NCBI GenBank assembly: GCA_024690425.1
Contig: JAILCT010000189.1
Coordinates: 1 to 15,719 of the forward strand
Direction: 5' to 3'
Source: Lachnospiraceae bacterium
Lineage (GTDB): Bacteria; Bacillota_A; Clostridia; Lachnospirales; Lachnospiraceae
Length of the DNA: 15,719 nucleotides
The notes beneath the pieces were generated by a model. That model did not search any database, was not told the DNA's origin, and worked only from the letters and a program-made list of their open reading frames with translations. Positions 1 through 6,571 of the stretch are shown here, piece by piece. Every line of letters begins with the position of its first letter. Within the stretch, counting starts at the first letter, position 1. Both the position numbers and the translations under genes were made by a program.

Positions 1-449
1 TTCTTATATATATCACCGCCGAAGCTCTTGCGCCACTTGGCATCATGTATACCGCAGTTACCACAGAACCTCATCCACCTGTCTACCCGGACATCCCAGG
101 TGGGACCCTTAAGGCGCTTGCCGGGAATGCAGGAATTGATCTGAAAAACACCTCTCGGCGTGCTTCTTCCGGGGCTTCCGGTAACACAGGGTGTGATAAG
201 CACCGGAGTACCGTTAACATAGTAAGCAAGAACCTGATTATCGATGCTTATATCTATATAGGTAAGATTGGTTGCCGGTGTATATGTCGTATCTGCGACT
301 GTCGTTACATTATACGAAGGATCAACCGACAGTATATCCTGGGAATCCGAAGGCATCAGTATGTCTGTTGCATACGCCTCCCTGGCATAACCCACACTTA
401 CCATAAGACAAATAACCGTTGTAAAAGCCATCTTAAAAAGTCTTCTCAT
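1..449 (-). CDS. Secreted L,D-transpeptidase (YkuD), C-terminus beyond left edge
   Basis: Minus-strand reading frame of 149 codons, open at the left edge of the window. Residues 1-27 look like a signal peptide (MRRLFKM, hydrophobic core, cleavage near AYA). A linker follows, and from about residue 62 a YkuD fold: the start reads YIDISIDNQVLAYYVNG, then GSPGRSTPRGVF at 91-102 (family pattern G..TP.G.F), then GIHDAKW at 133-139 and FGGDIYK at 143-149. His135 fits the conserved family histidine. The catalytic Cys motif (SHGC) would lie just outside the window. YkuD enzymes make 3-3 peptidoglycan cross-links or attach proteins to the wall. The ATG at 449-447 is preceded by GGGAGG at good spacing. 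The start overlaps the end of the upstream gene by 17 bases, so the two are probably translationally coupled. Family call is firm; exact substrate is unknown. Confidence 0.88.
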   Translation of the reverse strand, partial: MRRLFKMAFTTVICLMVSVGYAREAYATDILMPSDSQDILSVDPSYNVTTVADTTYTPATNLTYIDISIDNQVLAYYVNGTPVLITPCVTGSPGRSTPRGVFQINSCIPGKRLKGPTWDVRVDRWMRFCGNCGIHDAKWRKSFGGDIYK

Positions 450-1041
450 TTATACCACCCTCCCTGTTAAGTGTCATATTCTCAACATACATGTTGAAAC
501 GCCCGTCATAATCACCATACATCCTGTTCTCGTTAGTATCATACACCTCATCATCCGTACAGATTGAGAATCTGTTAAGTCCTTCCCTCAGCCCGGAGGT
601 GATCGTTACGGAAGCCGTATCATCATCACCAAAAACAACATCACCCTGATATTCACCGTTAGCTCTGATATAGTTCTTATAGGCCGGCTGCTCTCTGACT
701 TTTATCGTGAGGCAGTATCTGCCTTCCGGATCATCAATATAAAGATAAAAGTCTGATTCATTGCCTACACACCAGGTACCTTCATCATCAACCGGGGACC
801 ATCCCCTGCCCTGGTTCCTGTAATTCCCGGAAGCATTATACTCAAGCATGTTACCTTCCCTGTAATCCTTAAATTCATCAGGTCTTGAATAATAAGCAAG
901 ATCCTTACTTATATAAAACTTATAATATGCATCATCATTTCCTGCATATATGCTTCCTCTGATCAATATGAGCAGATATGCGGCAAGCAGTATTATCGTT
1001 ATTGCGTAGAAAATGATTTTTCCCTTAAAAGCTTCTCTCAT
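433..1041 (-). CDS. Single-pass membrane protein with beta-rich extracytoplasmic domain, function unknown
   Basis: A 202-residue protein from the chosen ATG. A short basic N-terminus is followed by one membrane segment (roughly residues 8-28), then about 170 residues predicted outside the cell, rich in Asp, Tyr, Gly and alternating polar/hydrophobic strands. The part beginning GRGWSPVDDEGTW resembles the beta-sandwich modules attached to some bacterial polytopic glycosyltransferases; that is a resemblance by eye, not an assignment. An ATG seven codons upstream (1062) would overlap the PIG-V-like gene by 17 bases but has only GGA very close to it. The chosen ATG at 1041 has GGTGA just upstream, which matches the 3' part of the Shine-Dalgarno consensus, and leaves 4 bases after the preceding stop. 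It lies between a GT-C gene and an L,D-transpeptidase gene, so an accessory role in wall glycan work is a reasonable inference. Confidence 0.75.
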   Translation of the reverse strand: MREAFKGKIIFYAITIILLAAYLLILIRGSIYAGNDDAYYKFYISKDLAYYSRPDEFKDYREGNMLEYNASGNYRNQGRGWSPVDDEGTWCVGNESDFYLYIDDPEGRYCLTIKVREQPAYKNYIRANGEYQGDVVFGDDDTASVTITSGLREGLNRFSICTDDEVYDTNENRMYGDYDGRFNMYVENMTLNREGGINEKTF

Positions 1042-1045
1042 ATCT

Positions 1046-2203
1046 TCACCATAAAACAGCATTTTCCAAAAGCCATTGTCGTATCAGAACCAGTTCAAAC
1101 AGGAAAGCACATGCCGATATAAGTATCCTGGCAGTTCTGTTCATGCCGGCATATTCCTCGCAAAAGCCAAGCATCAGAGTGTATGATCCTATCATAAAAC
1201 GCGGAACAGACATAAAACCCGAAGAGCCTCCCATGAACAGAACAAACACGGGAAGTATCATCTCATCGTAATTCCTGTACCTTATTGTAAGATAAATTAT
1301 AAGAAGAAATGCAATGAGCGTAGCCACCCCAAGGTAATCCGGAGGGAAAACATCTACAAAGCTGTTATAAAGCACATGAAAGAAGCCCTTATAGTCCCGT
1401 CCCCACGACCTTTGGACATGGACAAAGGCAAAACCGTCCCCCACCTTTCGTGTAAGGAACGCAATGTATGCAAAAATACCGGCCGGCACCATAACAGTCC
1501 CAAGCACCAGCCTTTCATTCTTAAGGTTCAAAATGATAAAATCACCTATTCTTCCCTCTTTACCATGTTCTGACACATATACCATGATCCTCCATACAAG
1601 GATAACAAACACGAAAAGGACTCCTGTATTTCTAGATGCCGACAGTAGTGCCCCTGCTGCCCCCATGGCAATATAGCTTTCCTTCTTCATGAAATAAAAT
1701 GACAGGGCCATAAGGAAAATGTAGAGGGCTTCCGTATATGTTATCGTAAAGTAAAAGGTATACACGCCAAGAGACATGAATGCGATGAATGCATAGGCAA
1801 TCTTAAGAGACTTACGCGTCAGCATAATGTACTTGTAAGCAATGTATTCCGTCAGGAGAAAGCACGCATTGCTGACAAGCGTCCCTATCACCATTATATC
1901 GAGTTTAAAGCGAAGCAGCCTGTAACATGCTGCAAGTATAAGCGGATACAGGGGAAAGAAGGCCCAGGCCTGCTGCCCGTCATAATTCCACGGATAGTTG
2001 CCGTCTATAATGCCCCTGGCATACCCCTCATACCATCCCGTGTCCCAAAGATTGAATTTATGAATGCAGTCAAGCACACCCGGATCAGTAAACTCATGCA
2101 TGTACAGCAGATACATACTCACGCGGGAAACAACGAACATGAATATGATATATATGATTATACGTATGTTTTCCGATTTGATCACCGGACGTTTGATCTC
2201 CAA
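1046..2203 (-). CDS. PIG-V/Gpi18-like GT-C mannosyltransferase family membrane protein
   Basis: A 385-residue polytopic membrane protein with about nine to ten hydrophobic segments. The first outside loop carries NLWDTGWYEG (residues 51-60), where Asp54 fits the catalytic acid of GT-C enzymes using lipid-phosphate sugars. Further family landmarks are FFPLYPLIL, YTEALYIFLMALSFYF, SASRNTG and a late WGR motif, the same order as in PIG-V/Gpi18-related bacterial proteins (COG5542-like). Such enzymes move a sugar from a polyprenyl-phosphate donor to an acceptor on the outer face of the membrane; the acceptor is not known here. The start is TTG (2203-2201), chosen because GAGGA sits about 8 bases before it and the first in-frame ATG would cut off 21 residues including part of the first membrane span. 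A gap of 62 bases separates it from the upstream GtrII-like gene. Confidence 0.82.
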   Translation of the reverse strand: MEIKRPVIKSENIRIIIYIIFMFVVSRVSMYLLYMHEFTDPGVLDCIHKFNLWDTGWYEGYARGIIDGNYPWNYDGQQAWAFFPLYPLILAACYRLLRFKLDIMVIGTLVSNACFLLTEYIAYKYIMLTRKSLKIAYAFIAFMSLGVYTFYFTITYTEALYIFLMALSFYFMKKESYIAMGAAGALLSASRNTGVLFVFVILVWRIMVYVSEHGKEGRIGDFIILNLKNERLVLGTVMVPAGIFAYIAFLTRKVGDGFAFVHVQRSWGRDYKGFFHVLYNSFVDVFPPDYLGVATLIAFLLIIYLTIRYRNYDEMILPVFVLFMGGSSGFMSVPRFMIGSYTLMLGFCEEYAGMNRTARILISACAFLFELVLIRQWLLENAVLW

Positions 2204-2265
2204 CTTCTTATCCTCAGACCGATATTCCCGTGACTTTACCGTCGCAGGCTGATCTTACTTTCGTC

Positions 2266-3903
2266 TTAATGTCTGTCTATATTCTCAATATCCTGAAACT
2301 TTATCACTATGGTATCATCTATCACTTTGATCGAACCGGCATCAGGATACACAGGCATTGCTGCCACCTCGGGATGATCGTAAAAATACTTCTCATCCTC
2401 ATCAGAATTTCTTACTATAGGATCAAAGCCCAAAACCCTGGTCATTATATTCCAATATGAGTATGCACCTATATTGGTAGTTGATTTGCCGGCAATATCA
2501 AATGTCTTATCGATCATTGCATGTCTGCTGTCAGATGCGTCCTCTCTCGGAGTCCCTATAAGTGCCACCGGCATATCATCCCTGTACCCGTCAATACTCT
2601 TGATCTGTGTCATGAGCACGGTAAAATACGCATTATCATGCATATTGGTATACTCCATTGCCAGATAATTGCCGTTGGCAAACCATATGTATGTTATAAC
2701 CGCAGCTATCAGCGTAACAGATGTCACAACATCCGCAGCCTTCATGATCCGTCCGCCGCTGTTTTTATCCGATTCCGCAGAAGAAGCCATGGCATAAAGG
2801 GCTGTCAGGCACGCCATAGGGATCACCAGCATATATACGATCTCATATACCATTATGGAATACATGGTACCTGATGAAATAGCCATTACTATGATAAGGT
2901 TCACCGCCACAGGCAGCACTGCCATTATGGAGGTGATCAGAAGCTTAAGATAAAGCTTTTTCCCGGATAACCATATCCTCAACAGGGTATAGAAAAGGAT
3001 CAGGATTGAAACGAGGAAGGCAGCGCGCACGATCACATTGGGATTCATGGAATGTACATCCCTAAAGGGAATCTTGAAAAAAGTCTTATAGCATCTTAAC
3101 AGTCCTTCTGCAAGCTGCTGCGGGCTTAATTTACCCATACTGTCAAGGTTCTCGTATGTCTCCATCTTTTTCCCGGTAACAGCCAGCGCCAGCTTGCTGC
3201 CAAGCAGAAACAAGGCCATGCACACACCCAGGTAAACAACATAAAATACACACCTTGAGATCGAATCCTTAAGGTCCGGATCCTTACGCATGAACATGAT
3301 CAGCAGATAACCCACCAGCAGGCACACCGCCGTGACAAAATTAGCCTGATATATGGCCATCCCGTATATGACAAATGCTGCCGATACAAGAACGCTTATC
3401 ACCTTCGTTAATGTCCGCTCTCTCCTGCCAGACCTAACAAGTATCCAAATGCCCGCTGCAGTCATTGCAATACCTATTGCATAATAATGGGTTGTGAACA
3501 TATAGAACATTCTGGATACCAGGGCCGGAAACGTGGTCATGAGTGCCCCGGTGATACCTGCATAAAACTCATCGTCTATATCAAGTACCGCCACTGCAAA
3601 ACAGGCGGCAAGAGCATACAGGATTATGGTTACGAAGCCGTTAATGAAAGGTATCGTGAAACAGTCATCAAAAAAAAGCTTCTGCAGCCACACCGTAACT
3701 GACAAAGCCCACCTTCCCACTTCTGTACCGGTACCAAAGCCAGTGGGCGTATGCCAGAGCTCGTCATAATTATAGAGGTGGTTCGTAAGGGCATATATAT
3801 GCGCCATGAGACCGCATATAAGCCCGGTGTAAAAGCATATCCTGTACCTTCTCTCTATCTTTTGGTAACTCTCTTTTATAAAACTGCCAGCAGCACTCTT
3901 CAA
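2266..3903 (-). CDS. GtrII-like glucosyltransferase family membrane protein
   Basis: A 545-residue integral membrane protein with about ten to eleven hydrophobic segments and a soluble C-terminal tail of about 120 residues. After the first membrane span the loop reads YNYDELW (44-50) and then VGRWAL (62-67). This acidic-pair plus GRW arrangement is typical of the Glucos_trans_II (GtrII) family, named after Shigella O-antigen glucosyltransferases that use undecaprenyl-phosphate-glucose on the outer side of the membrane. In a Gram-positive the acceptor would be a wall polysaccharide, teichoic acid or glycolipid, which is inference. The start is TTG (3903-3901) with AGAGAGGA upstream at good spacing; it lies 21 bases after the stop of the preceding GT-C gene. 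No dedicated flippase (GtrA) or donor synthase (GtrB) gene is visible next to it. Confidence 0.8.
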   Translation of the reverse strand: MKSAAGSFIKESYQKIERRYRICFYTGLICGLMAHIYALTNHLYNYDELWHTPTGFGTGTEVGRWALSVTVWLQKLFFDDCFTIPFINGFVTIILYALAACFAVAVLDIDDEFYAGITGALMTTFPALVSRMFYMFTTHYYAIGIAMTAAGIWILVRSGRRERTLTKVISVLVSAAFVIYGMAIYQANFVTAVCLLVGYLLIMFMRKDPDLKDSISRCVFYVVYLGVCMALFLLGSKLALAVTGKKMETYENLDSMGKLSPQQLAEGLLRCYKTFFKIPFRDVHSMNPNVIVRAAFLVSILILFYTLLRIWLSGKKLYLKLLITSIMAVLPVAVNLIIVMAISSGTMYSIMVYEIVYMLVIPMACLTALYAMASSAESDKNSGGRIMKAADVVTSVTLIAAVITYIWFANGNYLAMEYTNMHDNAYFTVLMTQIKSIDGYRDDMPVALIGTPREDASDSRHAMIDKTFDIAGKSTTNIGAYSYWNIMTRVLGFDPIVRNSDEDEKYFYDHPEVAAMPVYPDAGSIKVIDDTIVIKFQDIENIDRH

Positions 3904-3924
3904 GCCTGTATCCTCTCTACATCA

Positions 3925-5508
3925 TCAGAAAAGATTGTGATCGAAAATAACTATATATCCATCCTCATCAAAAGGAATGACATCCAAAGCATCCTTACAA
4001 ACCGTATCCCGGGTGGCTTCATACTCCCAGGCGGTGAAAAAAGCGAAGTACCGTTCAATACCATCTTCCGGCTCAAACTGATCATTCCTCGAATTGTACA
4101 TCCTGGGTCTGACCTCTCCGCTCTCAGATACAAGAACCGGAGCAACCGTTATATCGGCATCCGACAATACAGTGGTCACCTGGGCCGACCAATATTCGGC
4201 ATAGCCCCTGTGGAGACCATTCTCCCTGAGCACGCCAACCAGACTGTCATACCTGTTCTGACCCCTCAGGGCTGTGACGCTGTATACGCTGAACACACAG
4301 GCTATGGACAATATGATAGCCAAAACCGCTCCGAACCGCGACAGGCTTCCCTGTTTTAACAACCACATCATAAAGATCACAGTCACTGTCACAGCAGTCA
4401 TATAGAGTCCTACCATTCTGTGCGCCGTTCCTCTGGCCTGGCTGAAATCATAAATAAACAGGGTGGATGTAAGAAGTATGATGTATGCAAGCATATATAT
4501 CCTGATGGTCTTATTCTCTATCTTCTTATATGCGGCAAAAGACACGAGCGGCGTAATGATGATGATCAGACATACAAAGGCCATATACATGACCCTGATA
4601 CCTGTCGTGGATTCCATTGGGGTCTCCGAAGGAAGTTCACCTGCCATACATACCATCATGACCCGGAGCCTCTCTTCGAAGTCCCAGATCCATTCCTGCC
4701 ACATCGGTATGGTCTTGAACAGTTCCTCATATACAGTCTGCACCCCTGAAAGCCGCTGTACTACCGCGGACAGGACAAAACCCGCTCCCCCTGCGCCCAG
4801 TCCGAGAATGCTTATCAGTGCTGTGTTCCTGTTTTCTTTGCAGAGGATTTCATCCTTTATACTTACAAATCTCTCCAGGATGACAGCTCCGTAAAAGGGT
4901 ATGGCAAAAAACAGGATCGTCGTAAGGCCATTAGTGCAGAAAAGAGCTGTAAGAATGAACAAAAGCAACAGGTTTTTTCTGTTTTCCTTTGAAAAAACCG
5001 GGATACCTGTATCTATTCCGGAATATACAGCCATGGCTATTATAACAAACAGCATACCCAGGCTGTAGTGTATGACGTGTCCCCACATGATCATACGGGT
5101 ATCCTTGGTGGGAAGACTCAGAAGCAGGATAAATGCAACCGCGATCATGGTATGTTCCGCAGAAAAATCCATGGATCTGAAAAACCTGTATAAAGAAAAA
5201 ACAAAGATCGCAAGAAATAATATGAATCCCAGGGCATGAGCCGTATAGCCGACACCGAAGAGGGCCACAAACGGCATCATCAGAAGAGATCCGCCAAAGG
5301 GAAGTGTATATGCGTAGTACATTTCGTGATCGAACAGGCCATTACCCGTAAGCATCGCTTCAGCCCACAATATGGTATCGGTAAAGTCAGAATCAAACTC
5401 GATCCTTTCCTTGGCAAGAATATAATACAGTACCATAAGAACTGAAAATATAAATAACAGTAATGCTCCTGTTCTCTTCCGGTTCAGCTTAACACCTTCG
5501 GCATTCAT
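3925..5508 (-). CDS. Polytopic GT-C-like glycosyltransferase, acceptor unknown
   Basis: A 527-residue membrane protein with one N-terminal span (about 13-31), then a loop with FDSDFTDT (38-45), where Asp39 and Asp41 form a DxD-type pair in the place expected for a GT-C active site. About ten more hydrophobic segments follow, ending near residue 410, and a hydrophilic C-terminal domain of about 120 residues. I do not recognise a specific family. Topology, the acidic pair and the two GT-C neighbours downstream support a sugar transferase acting outside the membrane. The ATG at 5508 has a strong AAGGAG ribosome binding site. That site directly follows a terminator-like hairpin downstream of ssrA, so this gene appears to be the first of the envelope cluster. 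I see no clear promoter of its own, so read-through from ssrA is possible. Confidence 0.75.
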   Translation of the reverse strand: MNAEGVKLNRKRTGALLLFIFSVLMVLYYILAKERIEFDSDFTDTILWAEAMLTGNGLFDHEMYYAYTLPFGGSLLMMPFVALFGVGYTAHALGFILFLAIFVFSLYRFFRSMDFSAEHTMIAVAFILLLSLPTKDTRMIMWGHVIHYSLGMLFVIIAMAVYSGIDTGIPVFSKENRKNLLLLFILTALFCTNGLTTILFFAIPFYGAVILERFVSIKDEILCKENRNTALISILGLGAGGAGFVLSAVVQRLSGVQTVYEELFKTIPMWQEWIWDFEERLRVMMVCMAGELPSETPMESTTGIRVMYMAFVCLIIIITPLVSFAAYKKIENKTIRIYMLAYIILLTSTLFIYDFSQARGTAHRMVGLYMTAVTVTVIFMMWLLKQGSLSRFGAVLAIILSIACVFSVYSVTALRGQNRYDSLVGVLRENGLHRGYAEYWSAQVTTVLSDADITVAPVLVSESGEVRPRMYNSRNDQFEPEDGIERYFAFFTAWEYEATRDTVCKDALDVIPFDEDGYIVIFDHNLF

Positions 5509-5520
5509 AAACTGTTCTCC

Positions 5521-5567
5521 TTAAAAGCCGCGAAGTAAACAGCACGAATCCGTTCTGTACTTCGCGG
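5521..5567 (-). terminator. Hairpin with short T tract between ssrA and the envelope cluster
   Basis: Perfect 10-base arms at 5528-5537 and 5558-5567 (CCGCGAAGTA and its complement) enclose a 20-base loop that can add a CAG/CTG inner pairing. Read on the minus strand, the hairpin is followed by GCTTTTAAGG, so it fits an intrinsic terminator with a short U run for ssrA. The AAGGAG that follows is the ribosome binding site of the next gene. This suggests a leaky terminator or attenuator rather than a full transcription block. Confidence 0.65.
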
Positions 5568-5569
5568 TC

Positions 5570-5648
5570 AAGTGGACCTGAGTGAGCCACATTCAAATCC
5601 GTGATCCAACGACTGGGGTTCGATACACGGAAGTTAAGTGGACCTGAG
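5570..5648 (-). repeat. 13-bp direct repeat of the ssrA 3' end (att-like scar)
   Basis: On the minus strand CTCAGGTCCACTT occurs at 5648-5636, covering the 3' end of tmRNA, and again at 5582-5570, 66 bases downstream. The second copy is preceded by a degenerate T-arm-like stretch (GGATTTGAAT). A 9-base GGGGTTCGA from the tmRNA T arm also recurs in opposite orientation at 5615-5623. The 3' ends of tmRNA genes are well-known sites for integrase-mediated insertion. No integrase or mobile gene is present here, so this may be the remnant of a past event or chance. Confidence 0.45.
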
Positions 5649-5982
5649 GGGAGTCGAACCCCTGTCCGAAAGCCCTTTCATTAAGACTTCTTCCATCACA
5701 GTCATTGTATGTTGATTCCCCCTTCGATACGCCCAATGACAGGCTTACCGCGTCGGTAGCTTCATCAGTGCTTCTTACGCCTCAAAGCTTTGGTGCAAGA
5801 GTTCCCCGCCTCTTTGATGCCCTTACCCCGCGCAGCGGGTTACCCGGGAAGGACAAGCAGCAACTAGGCTGCTAAAGCTAAATTAGGTTTAGCGTTTATA
5901 TTTAGTTCCCAGGTTTAACGTGGAATGGGACCACGGATGGCTATCCTAACTGCTAGACCCCCGTCGAAACCGGTACAAGCCC
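5639..5982 (-). ncRNA. ssrA: tmRNA (transfer-messenger RNA)
   Basis: One-piece tmRNA of 344 bases without an encoded CCA. The 5' end GGGCTTG (5982-5976) pairs over seven positions with CAGGTCC (5646-5640), leaving A5639 as discriminator base. The 5' tRNA-like part contains ACCGGTTTCGACGGGGGT, the usual tmRNA signature, and the 3' part has the T arm GGGGTTCGACTCCCC. Between them lie the tag reading frame and several GC-rich stems expected for the pseudoknots. tmRNA charged with alanine enters stalled ribosomes with SmpB, replaces the broken message and adds a degradation tag. Its protein partner SmpB is encoded immediately upstream, and it has its own promoter. Identity is very secure; end positions depend on the acceptor-stem pairing given here. 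Confidence 0.96.
5864..5893 (-). other. tmRNA proteolysis tag reading frame, AKPNLALAA
   Basis: From the resume codon GCT (5893-5891) the frame reads A-K-P-N-L-A-L-A-A and stops at TAG (5866-5864). Nine encoded residues ending in ALAA fit the known tag pattern, where the hydrophobic C-terminal LAA is recognised by ClpXP-type proteases. A single stop codon is present rather than the common double stop. Confidence 0.88.
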
Positions 5983-5987
5983 TTAGT

Positions 5988-6023
5988 ATTATAAAATATA
6001 TCATACGACCGAAGTACGGTCAA
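5988..6023 (-). promoter_or_regulatory. Promoter region of ssrA
   Basis: TATAAT at 5993-5988 ends five bases before the mature 5' G at 5982, the right place for a -10 box. The -35 is less clear: TTGACC at 6023-6018 lies 17 bases from an overlapping TATATT (6000-5995) but 24 from the TATAAT. A perfect 5-base inverted repeat, GACCG/CGGTC with a 5-base spacer, lies between -35 and -10 (6006-6020). Confidence 0.6.
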
Positions 6024-6058
6024 ATGAAGACACGGGGACGGTTCTACTGTCTTCATTT
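6022..6058 (-). repeat. Palindromic hairpin between smpB and ssrA, REP-like or terminator
   Basis: Perfect 11-base arms (AAATGAAGACA, 6022-6032, and its complement, 6048-6058) enclose a 15-base loop that reads CGGGGACGGTTCTAC on the plus strand. It overlaps the smpB stop codon, and on the minus strand it is followed only by GACCG, so the U tract of a terminator is weak. The GGGGACGGTTCT core is, from memory, like dispersed palindromes of Firmicutes that accompany IS200/REP-associated transposases. No second copy is evident in this window. Confidence 0.55.
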
Positions 6059-6527
6059 AGAGATTGCGAACCTTGAAGTCACGCTCTGCCTCACGTCTTG
6101 CATCCTTCTTGGCGATATCCTGCCTCTTGTCATAGAGCTTCTTACCCTTTGCAAGACCGATCTCCACCTTGATAAGGCTTCCCTTAAGGTATACCTGCAG
6201 TGGAACGATCGTATATCCCTGTTCGGTAAGCTTACCCGTCAGCTTTCTTATCTCCTGCTTATGGAGAAGGAGCTTACGTGTGCGAAGCGGATCCTTGTTG
6301 AATATATTGCCCTTCTCATAGGGACTTATATGCATTCCGACAATATACACTTCTCCGTTCTCTATCCTGATATAGGACTCCTTTACCGAGCACTTACCCT
6401 GTCTTAAGGACTTGATCTCAGTCCCGAACAGTGCAATGCCGGCCTCGTATTTGTCCTCTATGAAGTAATCATGATAAGCCTTTTTATTATTCGCGATCAG
6501 TTTAAATGATGAATTATCCTTACTCAT
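6057..6527 (-). CDS. smpB: SsrA-binding protein SmpB
   Basis: Full-length 156-residue SmpB, the usual size. Diagnostic stretches are the N-terminal [19 protein letters not shown], then [18 protein letters not shown], the LLLHKQEI segment, and a basic C-terminal tail with KGKKLYDKR and a run of [16 protein letters not shown]. SmpB binds the tRNA-like domain of tmRNA, and its C-terminal tail reads the empty mRNA channel of stalled ribosomes. The ATG at 6527 has AAAGGA upstream. It follows rnr with a gap of 44 bases and precedes ssrA by 74 bases, a common Firmicutes order. The stop codon lies inside a palindromic hairpin. Confidence 0.97.
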   Translation of the reverse strand: MSKDNSSFKLIANNKKAYHDYFIEDKYEAGIALFGTEIKSLRQGKCSVKESYIRIENGEVYIVGMHISPYEKGNIFNKDPLRTRKLLLHKQEIRKLTGKLTEQGYTIVPLQVYLKGSLIKVEIGLAKGKKLYDKRQDIAKKDARREAERDFKVRNL

Positions 6528-6571
6528 CTCTTATCCTTTATCTTATTATTTGCAATGGCCGCGGATCCTGT

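Noticed and set aside
45..470. Plus-strand open frame of 141 codons
   Set aside because: It lies opposite the YkuD gene, which has a signal peptide, family motifs and a ribosome binding site on the minus strand. The plus-strand product is rich in Cys, His and Arg and resembles nothing.
5568..5640. A tRNA gene downstream of ssrA
   Set aside because: T-arm-like pieces occur, but no complete cloverleaf with acceptor, D and anticodon stems can be drawn.
5925..6407. Plus-strand open frame of 160 codons across ssrA and smpB
   Set aside because: It overlaps the tmRNA 5' domain and lies opposite smpB, both of which are certain.
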